Assembly: GCF_014863585.1 (NCBI RefSeq)
Contig: NZ_CP062253.1
Span: forward strand, 5,942,001-6,006,000
Source: Pseudomonas gozinkensis
GTDB lineage: Bacteria > Pseudomonadota > Gammaproteobacteria > Pseudomonadales > Pseudomonadaceae
Direction: 5' to 3'
DNA: 64,000 nt
The notes under the pieces are model-generated. The model made no database searches and was not told the DNA's origin. It saw nothing but the letters and a program-made list of their open reading frames with translations. Position numbers and translations under genes: made by a program. This document shows positions 54,411 to 64,000 of the stretch, piece by piece (the stretch's first letter is position 1; every line of letters starts with the position of its first letter).

Positions 54411-54444
54411 AAAAAAAACGGCGCTAAAAAGCGCCGTTTGTTTT
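54411..54444. terminator. Bidirectional terminator between the small secreted protein gene and fdhA
   Basis: AAACGGCGCT/AGCGCCGTTT ten-base stem (54416-54439) with an AAAA loop, flanked by an A run and TTTTATT. It serves both convergent genes. Confidence 0.9.
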
Positions 54445-54457
54445 ATTGCGAGAGTGT

Positions 54458-55657
54458 TTACGCCGCACTAAACAACTTGTGCGGATCAATCACAAACTTC
54501 TTCGGTACACCCGCATCGAACTCGCCGTAGCCTTCCGGCGCCTGGTCGAGGCTGATGACCTGCACGCCCACCACTTCGGCGATGTTGATGCGATCCCACA
54601 TGATTGCCTGCATCAACTGGCGGTTGTACTTCATCACTGGAGTCTGGCCGGTGTGGAAGCTGTGGGATTTCGCCCAGCCAAGACCAAAACGAATGCTCAG
54701 GCTGCCCATTTTCGCGGCGGCATCGACGGCACCCGGATCCTCGGTCACGTACAGGCCCGGGATACCGATCTTGCCGGCTACGCGCACCACGCCCATCAGC
54801 GAGTTGAGCACGGTGGCCGGGGCTTCGGATTTGACGCCATCGTGACCATGACCACGGGCTTCGAAGCCCACGCAGTCCACCGCGCAATCCACTTCTGGCT
54901 CGCCCAGCAGCGCGGCGATCTGTTCGTGCAGCGGGGTGTCTTTCGACAGGTCGACGATTTCGAAACCCTGAGCCTTGGCGTGGGCCAGGCGGATGGTGTT
55001 GACGTCGCCGATGATCACCACCGCAGCGCCCAGCAGGCGGGCGGATGCCGCTGCGGCGAGACCGACCGGGCCGGCGCCCGCGATGTAAACGGTGCTGCCC
55101 GGGCCAACGCCAGCAGTAACGGCGCCGTGGTAACCGGTCGGCAGAATGTCGGAGAGGCAGGTCAGGTCACGGATTTTCTCCATGGCCTTGTCGCGATCCG
55201 GCAGTTTCAGCAGGTTGAAGTCGGCGTACGGCACCAGCACGTACTCGGCCTGGCCGCCGGTCCAGTCGCCCATGTCGACATAACCGTAGGCACCGCCGGC
55301 GCGGGCCGGGTTGACGGTCAGGCAGACGCCGGTGTGTTGCTCCTTGCAGGAACGGCAGCGCCCGCAAGCCACGTTGAACGGAACGGACACCAGGTCGCCA
55401 ATCTTCAGGTTCTCGACGTCGGAACCCTTCTCGATCACCTCACCGGTAATTTCATGACCCAGGACCAGACCGGTCTGCGCCGTGGTACGGCCGCGCACCA
55501 TGTGCTGGTCGGAGCCGCAAATGTTGGTTGAAACCACACGCAGGATGACACCGTGCTCGATCTTCCTGCCGCGCGGATCCTGCATTTTCGGATAGTCGAT
55601 TTTCTGTACTTCGACCTTGCCAGCGCCGAGATACACCACACCACGATTGCCAGACAT
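54458..55657 (-). CDS. fdhA: Glutathione-independent formaldehyde dehydrogenase
   Basis: 399 residues, nearly identical in layout to the P. putida enzyme. Catalytic zinc ligands Cys47 (NICGSDQH) and His68 (LGHEITG), structural zinc cysteines at 98, 101, 104 and 112 (CGRCRSCKEQHTGVC), and the NAD motif AGAGPVGLAAA. It oxidises formaldehyde to formate with NAD+, without glutathione. Here it detoxifies the formaldehyde released by sarcosine demethylation. GAGG lies 7 bp before ATG 55657. It is the last gene of the sox operon, after a REP pair. Confidence 0.95.
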   Translation of the reverse strand: MSGNRGVVYLGAGKVEVQKIDYPKMQDPRGRKIEHGVILRVVSTNICGSDQHMVRGRTTAQTGLVLGHEITGEVIEKGSDVENLKIGDLVSVPFNVACGRCRSCKEQHTGVCLTVNPARAGGAYGYVDMGDWTGGQAEYVLVPYADFNLLKLPDRDKAMEKIRDLTCLSDILPTGYHGAVTAGVGPGSTVYIAGAGPVGLAAAASARLLGAAVVIIGDVNTIRLAHAKAQGFEIVDLSKDTPLHEQIAALLGEPEVDCAVDCVGFEARGHGHDGVKSEAPATVLNSLMGVVRVAGKIGIPGLYVTEDPGAVDAAAKMGSLSIRFGLGWAKSHSFHTGQTPVMKYNRQLMQAIMWDRINIAEVVGVQVISLDQAPEGYGEFDAGVPKKFVIDPHKLFSAA

Positions 55658-55762
55658 GCTTTCACCTCGCTGTTGTTTTTATGGAACCGCGCCGCCCAGG
55701 CAGGCAGCGCGTTAAGTGCTCGGGTACAGATGCTGATTCTTGTGTTGCCTGTTATGGCCTCA

Positions 55763-55850
55763 TCGCTGGCAAGCCAGCTCCCACAGGATTTAGGGTGAAC
55801 TGAAAATCTGCGTACAACACAAAACCCTGTGGGAGCGAGCTTGCTCGCGA
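55763..55850. repeat. Mixed REP pair between purU and fdhA
   Basis: Left copy is the GCTGGC type (TCGCTGGCAAGCCAGCTCCC at 55763); right copy is the GAGC type (CCTGTGGGAGCGAGCTTGCT at 55825). The two REP families are joined in one unit. Confidence 0.88.
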
Positions 55851-55857
55851 TAGCAAT

Positions 55858-56715
55858 CTAAAGAACGACGGTGCGATTGGCGTTCAAAAACACCCTCCGC
55901 TCAATGTGATAACCCACGGCCCGGGCCAGGGTCAGGCCTTCGATGTCGCGGCCCTTGGCGATCAGGTCTTCGGGGTAATGACTGTGATCCACCGCCTCGA
56001 CGCCCTGGGCGATGATCGGCCCCTCGTCGAGGTCGTTGTTGATGTAGTGCGCCGTCGCGCCCACCAGTTTCACCCCCTTGTTGTAGGCCTGGTGATACGG
56101 CTTGGCGCCCTTGAAGCCCGGCAGCAGCGAGTGATGAATGTTGATCGCCTTGCCATCGAGCTTGCGGCACAGCTCCGGCGACAGCACCTGCATGTAGCGG
56201 GCGAGGATCACCAGTTCAGCGCCGGACTCTTCGATCACCTGCCACACCTGACGCTCCTGCGACGGCTTGTCGTTGGGGTCGAGGGGGAAATGGTAGTAGG
56301 GAATCTGGTGCCAGTCGGCCAGCGGCTTGAGGTCCGGGTGATTCGACACGACCGCCGCCACGTCCATCGACAACTGGCCGATGCGCTGGCGGTAGAGCAA
56401 GTCGTTGAGGCAGTGATCGGCCTTGGAGACCATGATCACCACTTTTGGCCGGTAGTTCGGCGCGGTCAGCTCGAAGATCATGCCGAACGCCTGACCGCGT
56501 TCGGCGAGGCCGGCGCGGAAGGATTGCTCGTCGAAGCCGTCGGGCTGACGGAATTCCACACGAATGAAGAACCGGCCCGAGAGCCGGTCATCGAACGAGT
56601 GGTGCTCGGTGACGTAGCAACCCTGCTCGAACAGAAAACGCGTCACCGCGTCCACGGTGCCGAGAACGCTGGGGCAGTCGGCGGTCAGAATCCATGTATC
56701 CGGGGCGCGGCTCAT
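55858..56715 (-). CDS. purU: PurU, formyltetrahydrofolate deformylase
   Basis: 285 residues: N-terminal ACT domain (WILTADCPSVLGTVDAVTRFL, ~7-85) and a formyltransferase-fold hydrolase domain with INIHHSLLPGFKGAKPYHQA and the Asp in HYINNDLDEGPII. It hydrolyses 10-formyl-THF to formate and THF, so THF is recycled when sarcosine carbons flood the folate pool. ACCCAGGAG lies 6 bp before ATG 56715; soxG ends 14 bp upstream. Confidence 0.95.
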   Translation of the reverse strand: MSRAPDTWILTADCPSVLGTVDAVTRFLFEQGCYVTEHHSFDDRLSGRFFIRVEFRQPDGFDEQSFRAGLAERGQAFGMIFELTAPNYRPKVVIMVSKADHCLNDLLYRQRIGQLSMDVAAVVSNHPDLKPLADWHQIPYYHFPLDPNDKPSQERQVWQVIEESGAELVILARYMQVLSPELCRKLDGKAINIHHSLLPGFKGAKPYHQAYNKGVKLVGATAHYINNDLDEGPIIAQGVEAVDHSHYPEDLIAKGRDIEGLTLARAVGYHIERRVFLNANRTVVL

Positions 56716-56729
56716 TGTTTTCTCCTGGG

Positions 56730-57362
56730 TCAGGCCTGAACGCTAAGGCCGTATTCGGCGGACGCGTCCTGCAACCACAACCACCAGTAATCCGAGAAGC
56801 TGCGACGGATCAGCAGTTCCCAGGTGTCTTCGGCGGTGTGGCGGATCATCAGCTGCGACTTGGCGAACACCGTGCCCACAGCCTTGCCGACCGGGAAGTT
56901 GTTCGGGTGCACGTCGTAACTGGTGGACTTCATCAGCACCTGACGCACGTTCGGGCCGCTCAATTCGAGCACCTGTTGACCGCCGCTGACGTTGACGATT
57001 GCGATATGCAGATCGCCCAGCGCTTCGCGCAGTTTCTGCTCGGCAGCAAATTCTTCACCGCTCGGCACGATCAGCAGCCACTCGTCCGGCCCCATCCATT
57101 GCAGGCTGGTTTCACCTTTGACGATCACGCTCAGGGCGCCCGGCAACTCAATGCCCAAGGCCTTGTGCACACCGGCGGCGAACGCGGCATCGTGGCCATC
57201 GCCGCGAATAGTCAGATGGCCGAGGAGTTTCTTCTCGCGCACGGTCACACCGGCAGTCTTGCGACCCTTGCCCACCAGGCTGGCGAGGTCGGCATGATGC
57301 AGCGACGACTCGGCTTTGGCCCCGGTGGTCGGGCGTTGTTGGTAAACGTTGGCTGCGGTCAT
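56730..57362 (-). CDS. soxG: Sarcosine oxidase gamma subunit
   Basis: 210 residues. Motifs typical of SoxG: SLQWMGPDEWLLIVP, VSGGQQVLELSGPNVRQVLMKSTSYDVHP and RSFSDYWWLWL near the end. The gamma subunit of the heterotetramer resembles the folate-binding end of GCV T-proteins and is needed for assembly. It is separated from soxA by ~180 bp containing a REP pair, an unusual internal gap in this operon. Confidence 0.94.
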   Translation of the reverse strand: MTAANVYQQRPTTGAKAESSLHHADLASLVGKGRKTAGVTVREKKLLGHLTIRGDGHDAAFAAGVHKALGIELPGALSVIVKGETSLQWMGPDEWLLIVPSGEEFAAEQKLREALGDLHIAIVNVSGGQQVLELSGPNVRQVLMKSTSYDVHPNNFPVGKAVGTVFAKSQLMIRHTAEDTWELLIRRSFSDYWWLWLQDASAEYGLSVQA

Positions 57363-57417
57363 AAAGCACCTATATCAATTCTGTTGGTTCCGACCCTTGT
57401 GGTGGCTGTATCGCCGC

Positions 57418-57510
57418 CTTCGCGAGCAAGCTCGCTCCCACACTGGACTGATGCCTGACACAAATTCCCTTGGAGACGCCGGCCCTGTGGGAGCGAGCTT
57501 GCTCGCGAAA
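57418..57510. repeat. REP inverted pair (GAGC type) between soxG and soxA
   Basis: CTTCGCGAGCAAGCTCGCTC at 57418 faces CCTGTGGGAGCGAGCTTGCT at 57484, inside the sox operon. Confidence 0.9.
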
Positions 57511-57543
57511 GCAAAATCAGCCACTCCACAGGATTCGAGGTCA

Positions 57544-60500
57544 TCAAATGTTCTGGCGATCGCCTTTCGGATCGAAGAACACCGAAGAAACGATTTCCGC
57601 CTCGATCACGCTGCCGTCCGCCAGCGGTGCGAACACCCGCTCGCCCAGGCGTTTCAGACCGCCCTTGACCACGCCCATGGCGAACGAATAGCCGAGGGAG
57701 TTGTGCGCGTAGCTGGAGGTCACGTGGCCGACCATGGTCATCGGGATCGACTGCTTGGTGTTGAACACCAGCTGTGCACCTTCCGGCAGCCAGACATTCG
57801 GATCGATCGGCTTCAGGCCCACCAGCTGTTTACGCTGGTCACGCACGCAGTCTTCACGGTTCATGCCGCGCTGGCCGATCCACGAGAACGGTTTGGTGCG
57901 ACCGACACACCAGCCCATGTTCAGGTCGTCCGGGGTCATCGAACCGTCGGTGTCCTGGCCGACGATGATGAAGCCCTTCTCGGCCCGCAGAACGTGCATG
58001 GTTTCGGTGCCATATGGCGTCAGGTTGAACGCCTTCCCCGCCTCGACAATCTTCTCCAGAACACCCATTGCGTAGTCGGCCTGGACGTTGACTTCGTACG
58101 ACAGCTCACCGGTGAACGAGATGCGGAACACCCGCGCCGGCACACCGCCGACCAGACCTTCTTTCCAGGTCATGAACGGGAAGGCTTCGTTGGCCAGGTC
58201 GATGTCGGTCACGGCGCTGAGCAGCTTGCGGCTGTTCGGACCGGACAGGGTCATGGTCGCCCAGTGGTCGGTGACGGAGGTGAAGTACACCTTCATCTCT
58301 GGCCATTCGGTCTGGTGGTACAGCTCCAGCCATTGCAGTACGCGAGCCGCGCCGCCGGTGGTGGTGGTCATGACGAAATGGTTGTCGGCCAGACACGCCG
58401 TCACACCGTCGTCGAAGACCATGCCGTCTTCCTTGCACATCAGGCCGTAACGGGCCTTGCCCACATCGAGCTTGGTCCAGGCGTTGGTGTACACGCGGTT
58501 GAGGAACTCACGTGCATCCGGGCCCTGGATGTCGATCTTGCCCAGGGTCGAAGCGTCCAGCAGACCGACGCTGTCGCGCACGGCCTTGCATTCGCGTTTG
58601 ACGGCGGCATGCATGTCTTCGCCGTTTTTCGGGAAGTACCACGGACGTTTCCACTGACCGACGTCTTCGAACTCGGCGCCGTTTTTCAGGTGCCATTGAT
58701 GCAGTGCGGTGTAGCGCACCGGTTCAAAGATGTGCCCACAGTGACGGCCGGCTACCGCGCCGAAAGTGACCGGCGTGTAGTTCGGACGGAACATCGTGGT
58801 GCCCATCTGCGGGATGGTCACGTTCAGCGAACGGGCGGCGATGGCCAGACCGTTGACGTTACCGAGCTTGCCCTGATCGGTGCCGAAACCCAGTGCGGTG
58901 TAGCGTTTGACGTGCTCGACCGACTCGAAACCTTCGCGGGTCGCCAGTTCGATGGCGGCGGCGGTCACGTCGTTCTGCAGGTCGACGAATTGCTTCGGTG
59001 CCCGTGCAGTGGCTTTTTCGTGAGGCACCTGGAACAGCGCCAGCGTCGGTTCTTCCAGACGGCTCAGGGCTTTCGGCAGGACTGCTTCGACGCTCTGGAA
59101 ACCGGCTTCGGACGCAGCGCGCACGCCGCCTTCAAAACCGTCGGCCAGGGAATCGCCGAGACCGTAGACGCCGTTAATGCCACCGACGCACACGCGTTTC
59201 TGCGGTGCTTCGCCCGGTACGAAACCGAGGATGTCTTCACGCCAGATCGGCTTGCCACCCAAGTGCGACGCCAGGTGAACCACCGGGCTGTAACCGCCGG
59301 AGCTGGCGATCAGGTCGCAGTCGAGCCATTCGCCCGGGCTGGTGACCTTGTGGCCTTTGACATCGATCGCCGCCACGCGGGCAGCGGTGACGTGCTTGCT
59401 GCCCCGGGCCTCGATCACAGCGCTGCCGGTGAGGATGCGAATGCCTTTGGCGCGCGCTTCTTCCACCAGCGCACCACGCGGATTGCTGCGGGCATCGGCG
59501 ATGGCGACCACTTGCAGGCTGGCGTCGAGCCAGTCCAGCGCCACGCGGTAGGCGTGATCATTGTTGGTGGTCAGCACCAGTTTTTTGCCCGGTGCCACGC
59601 CGTAACGGCGCACGTAAGTCGACACCGCACCGGCGAGCATGTTGCCCGGCACATCGTTGTTGCCGTAGACCAGCGGACGCTCGTGAGCGCCGGTCGCCAG
59701 CACCACGCGCTTGGCGCGCACGCGGTGGATACGCTGACGCACCTGGCCGATCGGAGCGCGGTCGCCGAGGTGATCGGTGAGGCGTTCGTGAATGGTCAGG
59801 AAGTTGTGGTCGTGATAACCGTTGACCGTGGCGCGCGGCAACAGCAGCACGTCCGGGGTGTTCTTCAGTTCGGCAACAACACTGGCGACCCACTCCACCG
59901 CTGGCTTGCCATCGAGGCTTTCGCGGGAGTCGAGCAGGCTGCCGCCGAACTCTTCCTGTTCATCGGCGATGATCACACGGGCACCGCTGCGCGCAGCCGC
60001 CAGGGCAGCGGCCAGACCGGCCGGGCCGGCGCCGACGATCAGCACGTCGCAGTGCTGGTTCATGTAGTCGTAGGTGTCCGGATCGACCTCGGTCGGCGAA
60101 CGACCTAAACCTGCGGCCTTGCGAATGTATTTCTCGTACGTCATCCAGAACGATTGCGGGTACATGAAGGTTTTGTAGTAGAAGCCCGGCGGCATCAGCT
60201 TGCCGCCGACCTTGCCGAGAATCCCCATCATGTCGTTGTTGACGCTCGGCCAGCCGTTGGTGCTGGTGGCGACCAGGCCCTGGTACAACGCCTGTTGCGT
60301 GGCGCGCACGTTAGGGATCTGGGTGGCTTCGGTAGCACCGATCTGCAGCACCGCGTTCGGCTCTTCGGCACCGGCGGCGAAGATGCCGCGCGGACGCGAA
60401 TACTTGAAGCTGCGGCCAATGATGTCGACGCCGTTGGCCAGCAGGGCTGCGGCCAGCGAGTCGCCTTCAAACCCTTTGTAGGTCTGGCCATTGAAGGTGA

Positions 60501-60561
60501 AGCTCAGCACTTTGTTGCGGTCGATCCGTCCACCATTGGACAGGCGATTGGTCTGGCTCAT
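57544..60561 (-). CDS. soxA: Sarcosine oxidase alpha subunit
   Basis: 1005 residues, the full family size. N-terminal ferredoxin-like domain (VLSFTFNGQTYKGFEGDSLAAALLANG), an NAD-binding FAD/NAD module (CDVLIVGAGPAGLAAALAAARSG near residue 174), and a C-terminal GCV_T/folate-binding domain (TLSGPNSRKLLSAV, FRISFTGELSYEVNV). It channels the methylene group from sarcosine to THF to make methylene-THF, or releases formaldehyde. It overlaps soxD by 4 bp (ATGA). Confidence 0.97.
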   Translation of the reverse strand: MSQTNRLSNGGRIDRNKVLSFTFNGQTYKGFEGDSLAAALLANGVDIIGRSFKYSRPRGIFAAGAEEPNAVLQIGATEATQIPNVRATQQALYQGLVATSTNGWPSVNNDMMGILGKVGGKLMPPGFYYKTFMYPQSFWMTYEKYIRKAAGLGRSPTEVDPDTYDYMNQHCDVLIVGAGPAGLAAALAAARSGARVIIADEQEEFGGSLLDSRESLDGKPAVEWVASVVAELKNTPDVLLLPRATVNGYHDHNFLTIHERLTDHLGDRAPIGQVRQRIHRVRAKRVVLATGAHERPLVYGNNDVPGNMLAGAVSTYVRRYGVAPGKKLVLTTNNDHAYRVALDWLDASLQVVAIADARSNPRGALVEEARAKGIRILTGSAVIEARGSKHVTAARVAAIDVKGHKVTSPGEWLDCDLIASSGGYSPVVHLASHLGGKPIWREDILGFVPGEAPQKRVCVGGINGVYGLGDSLADGFEGGVRAASEAGFQSVEAVLPKALSRLEEPTLALFQVPHEKATARAPKQFVDLQNDVTAAAIELATREGFESVEHVKRYTALGFGTDQGKLGNVNGLAIAARSLNVTIPQMGTTMFRPNYTPVTFGAVAGRHCGHIFEPVRYTALHQWHLKNGAEFEDVGQWKRPWYFPKNGEDMHAAVKRECKAVRDSVGLLDASTLGKIDIQGPDAREFLNRVYTNAWTKLDVGKARYGLMCKEDGMVFDDGVTACLADNHFVMTTTTGGAARVLQWLELYHQTEWPEMKVYFTSVTDHWATMTLSGPNSRKLLSAVTDIDLANEAFPFMTWKEGLVGGVPARVFRISFTGELSYEVNVQADYAMGVLEKIVEAGKAFNLTPYGTETMHVLRAEKGFIIVGQDTDGSMTPDDLNMGWCVGRTKPFSWIGQRGMNREDCVRDQRKQLVGLKPIDPNVWLPEGAQLVFNTKQSIPMTMVGHVTSSYAHNSLGYSFAMGVVKGGLKRLGERVFAPLADGSVIEAEIVSSVFFDPKGDRQNI

Positions 60562-60887
60562 ACCTTCTCTCCCAGCGCCGTCGTGGCTGTTTTCGCAGTG
60601 TCAGCCTTGTCGGTGAATTGCGGCTTGCTGCCGATCTTGTAGGTTTCGAGAATCTCGTAGGTCACGGTGTCGCGGGTGACGTTGAAGTACTGGCGGCAAC
60701 CGGCGACGTGATCCCACAACTCGTGGTGCAGGCCGCGCGGGTTGTCGCGGAAAAACATGTAGTCGCCCCACTCCTCGTCGGTGCAGCTTGCAGGGTCCAG
60801 AGGACGCGGGATGTGCGCCTGGCCGGATGCATGGAATTCCTCTTCGGAGCGCAGTTCGCCGCAGTGAGGACAGAAGATATGCAACAT
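60558..60887 (-). CDS. soxD: Sarcosine oxidase delta subunit
   Basis: 109 residues. Zinc cysteine/histidine pattern at the N-terminus (HIFCPHCGELRSEEEFH) and a later H-x-C (HVAGCRQYF), as in SoxD. The conserved WGDYMFFRDNPRGLHHELW block is present. It is the small zinc subunit of the heterotetramer. AGGAGAAATCCC precedes ATG 60887; soxB ends 13 bp upstream. Confidence 0.95.
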   Translation of the reverse strand: MLHIFCPHCGELRSEEEFHASGQAHIPRPLDPASCTDEEWGDYMFFRDNPRGLHHELWDHVAGCRQYFNVTRDTVTYEILETYKIGSKPQFTDKADTAKTATTALGEKV

Positions 60888-60900
60888 GGGATTTCTCCTG

Positions 60901-62151
60901 TTAGTGGGCGACAGCCGCAGCGCCGTGTTCGTCGATCAACGCACCGTTGTGGAAACGGTCGATGGAGAAAGGTGCGGCCAGCGGGTGCATTTCACCCTTG
61001 GCCAGACTCGCGGCAAACACGTTGCCCGAGCCAGGTGTGGCCTTGAAGCCGCCGGTGCCCCAACCGCAGTTGAAGAACATGTTCGGGACCGGGGTTTTCG
61101 AAATGATCGGGCAGGCATCCGGCGTGGTGTCGACGATGCCGCCCCACTGACGGTTCATGCGCACCCGCGACAGCACCGGGAACATCTCGACGATGGCCTG
61201 GATGGTGTGCTCGATCACCGGGTACGAACCGCGCTGGCCGTAGCCGTTGTAGCCGTCGATACCGGCGCCGATCACCAGGTCGCCCTTGTCGGACTGGCTG
61301 ATGTAACCGTGCACGGCGTTGGACATGATCACACTGTCGATAATCGGTTTGATCGGCTCGGACACCAGCGCTTGCAGCGGGTGGGATTCGATCGGCAGAC
61401 GGAAACCGGCGAGCTTGGCCATGTGCCCGGAGTTACCGGCGGTGACCACGCCGACGCGCTTGGCGCCGATGAAGCCCTTGTTGGTTTCAACACCGATGCA
61501 CACGCCGTTTTCCTTGCGGAAACCGATCACTTCGGTCTGCTGGATCAGGTCCACGCCGAGTGCGTCGGCGGCACGGGCAAAGCCCCACGCCACGGCATCG
61601 TGACGGGCCACGCCACCGCGACGCTGAACGGTGGCGCCCATCACCGGGTAGCGGGTGTTTTTCGAGCAGTCGAGGTACGGAATTTCGTCCGCGACTTGCT
61701 TGGCGTTGAGCAGTTCGCCGTCGACGCCGTTGAGGCGGTTGGCGCTGACCCGACGCTCGGAATCACGGATGTCCTGCAGGGTGTGGCACAGGTTGTAGAC
61801 GCCGCGCTGGGAGAACATCACGTTGTAGTTCAGGTCTTGCGAAAGACCTTCCCACAGTTTCATCGCGTGTTCGTACAGGTGAGCCGACTCGTCCCACAGG
61901 TAGTTGGAGCGAACGATGGTGGTGTTGCGCGCGGTGTTACCGCCGCCCAGCCAGCCCTTCTCGACCACGGCCACGTTGGTGATGCCGTGCTCTTTGGCCA
62001 GATAGTAGGCCGTCGCCAGACCGTGCCCGCCGCCGCCGACGATGACCACGTCGTAGACTTTCTTCGGGGTCGGCGTGCGCCACATGCGCTGCCAGTTTTC
62101 GTGGTGGCTGAGGGAGTGTTTGAAGAGGCCGAAGCCCGAATAGCGTTGCAT
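60901..62151 (-). CDS. soxB: Sarcosine oxidase beta subunit
   Basis: 416 residues from ATG 62151, GGAG nine bases upstream; an ATG 6 bp earlier is also possible. FAD Rossmann motif [20 protein letters not shown] (residues ~36-55) and [12 protein letters not shown], in which His184 matches the histidine that carries covalent FMN in other SoxB proteins. It oxidises sarcosine to an imine with electrons to FAD and FMN, producing H2O2. First of the four sox genes, 20 bp after glyA. Confidence 0.97.
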   Translation of the reverse strand: MQRYSGFGLFKHSLSHHENWQRMWRTPTPKKVYDVVIVGGGGHGLATAYYLAKEHGITNVAVVEKGWLGGGNTARNTTIVRSNYLWDESAHLYEHAMKLWEGLSQDLNYNVMFSQRGVYNLCHTLQDIRDSERRVSANRLNGVDGELLNAKQVADEIPYLDCSKNTRYPVMGATVQRRGGVARHDAVAWGFARAADALGVDLIQQTEVIGFRKENGVCIGVETNKGFIGAKRVGVVTAGNSGHMAKLAGFRLPIESHPLQALVSEPIKPIIDSVIMSNAVHGYISQSDKGDLVIGAGIDGYNGYGQRGSYPVIEHTIQAIVEMFPVLSRVRMNRQWGGIVDTTPDACPIISKTPVPNMFFNCGWGTGGFKATPGSGNVFAASLAKGEMHPLAAPFSIDRFHNGALIDEHGAAAVAH

Positions 62152-62171
62152 AGTCATGTACTCCAGAACGC

Positions 62172-63425
<1,254 letters not shown>

Positions 63426-63553
63426 CGCGTCTCTCCCAGCGGCATCTGTGCGCCATTCGTCTCGGTAAGGCACGGCGTTCAGCCAATGCCCTTTGATGCG
63501 ATGGTATGGCCGGCGCAGGGAGGTCAAATGCCTACGGACGCCACGCAAAGGTG

Positions 63554-63576
63554 CGTTTACGACATAGACGTAAATG
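63554..63576 (-). promoter_or_regulatory. Dyad upstream of the glyA-sox operon
   Basis: CGTTTACG and CGTAAATG (one mismatch from perfect symmetry) are separated by ACATAGA, about 130 bp before the glyA start. Candidate activator site for a glycine-betaine or sarcosine regulator (GbdR/SouR type); the consensus was not checked. Confidence 0.4.
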
Positions 63577-63612
63577 GCTTTGCCAGACTCGATCTCGGAA
63601 ACACTGGAGAAC

Positions 63613-63704
63613 CTTGTGGGAGCTGGCTTGCCAGCGATGGCGGTGGCACATCTGGCATTGATGGCGGCTGACCCACTGCTATCGCTGGCAAGCCAGCTCC
63701 CACA
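63613..63704. repeat. REP inverted pair (GCTGGC type)
   Basis: TTGTGGGAGCTGGCTTGCCA at 63613 faces TCGCTGGCAAGCCAGCTCCC at 63681, between the operon promoter region and the TraX-like gene. Confidence 0.9.
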
Positions 63705-63707
63705 GGG

Positions 63708-64000
63708 TTATGCGATGAGTTGGCGGACTGCGAACAGCAGAAGGAAATGTACGGGATAAAGGGCATACGCCCAGCGCCTCATCGGGGGCGGCTGAAGATG
63801 TCGCGAGTGTCGCAACAGGAACATTCCGAGCAGTGGCGCGATCAGGCAGGTCGCAATGCCGAGGATGGCGACCAGGTTGCCGAACTGCGCGGATTCGTAG
63901 AGCACCCGCCATTGATTCGCGGCCAGACACAGCAGGCCCGGCAGCAGGCTGAAAAACCAGGTTTTGCGAAACACCAGCAACATCGCCAGTGGCAGCAGGA
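63708..64000 (-). CDS. TraX-family membrane protein, C-terminal part (cut by window edge)
   Basis: The open frame runs from the window edge to a stop at 63708. The visible ~96 residues contain three hydrophobic segments and end RRWAYALYPVHFLLLFAVRQ, the C-terminal pattern of TraX proteins (acylation/acetylation of pilin or other substrates in plasmid systems; chromosomal copies of unknown role). The 5' part is outside the window, so the family call rests on the end only. Confidence 0.65.
   Translation of the reverse strand, partial: LLPLAMLLVFRKTWFFSLLPGLLCLAANQWRVLYESAQFGNLVAILGIATCLIAPLLGMFLLRHSRHLQPPPMRRWAYALYPVHFLLLFAVRQLIA

Noticed and set aside
57349..60108. Antisense 919-residue ORF over soxA, with similar long antisense ORFs over glcB, phoX and the peroxidase gene
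   Set aside because: These are frame shadows caused by high GC at codon position 3. The sense frames have clear family motifs and ribosome sites; the antisense ones have none.

Overview
The window is a GC-rich bacterial chromosome segment that reads as a Pseudomonas of the fluorescens group. The evidence is gene content and order: a pqqFABCDE cluster with the accessory genes usual for that group, a bioBFHCD operon ending beside acyl-CoA dehydrogenase genes, a fiu/cre/glcB block and a glyA-soxBDAG-purU-fdhA operon. Many intergenic REP (BIME-like) inverted pairs of the Pseudomonas type (GCTGGCAAGCCAGC, GAGCAAGCTCGC and GGGCAAGCCCGC variants) agree with this. I see no tRNA, rRNA, CRISPR array, insertion sequence or prophage. 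The window begins inside a carbon-nitrogen hydrolase gene and ends inside a TraX-like membrane protein gene.

Layout. (1) 1-11.3 kb: C-N hydrolase, then pqqF, pqqA, an intercistronic terminator, pqqB, a REP pair, pqqC-pqqD-pqqE and an overlapping S9 peptidase gene. A Pmp3-type membrane peptide and a class III aminotransferase follow on the minus strand, with a divergent LysR regulator. (2) 11.4-21.1 kb: three paralogous ~600-residue acyl-CoA dehydrogenases on the minus strand. A diguanylate cyclase (CRP/Vfr-like site upstream) and a large di-haem peroxidase (sigma-54-like promoter upstream) sit between copies two and three, and the third copy has PsrA-like operators. (3) 21.2-28 kb: a small protein with a flagellar-rod-like N-terminus, bioD-bioC-bioH-bioF-bioB, then divergent comF and an orphan ModE-type regulator. 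(4) 28-39 kb: PhoX phosphatase, SrkA kinase, RarD, a GcvR-like ACT protein, malate synthase G, a lone receiver protein, and a CBS/DUF294 protein coupled to a DnaQ-type exonuclease. (5) 39-45.3 kb: a ferrichrome-type uptake system (ECF sigma, FecR-type sensor, FhuA-like STN receptor, PepSY membrane protein, 59-residue membrane peptide) and a glutathione transferase-like gene. (6) 45.4-50.8 kb: creB-creC and creD separated by an acyltransferase-3 gene on the opposite strand, plus a retropepsin-like protein. (7) 51-54.4 kb: PlsC-type acyltransferase, DUF2780 protein, an ECF sigma/anti-sigma pair and an AT-rich secreted-protein gene. (8) 54.4-64 kb: the sarcosine/one-carbon operon glyA-soxB-soxD-soxA-soxG-purU-fdhA.

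How the genes work together. The first block makes PQQ from the PqqA peptide. The bio operon takes an acyl chain to biotin. The last block demethylates sarcosine to glycine and disposes of the C1 units: SoxBDAG makes glycine and methylene-THF or formaldehyde, GlyA links glycine and serine, PurU releases formate from formyl-THF and FdhA oxidises formaldehyde.

No wholly new multi-gene system stands out. The most interesting signals are regulatory: a Shine-Dalgarno inside a perfect palindrome before the aminotransferase, sigma-54-like, CRP/Vfr-like and PsrA-like sites in the fatty-acid block, an SD-sequestering hairpin before the AT-rich secreted protein, and the split cre locus. All operator and promoter calls are pattern matches by eye and were not scored computationally.
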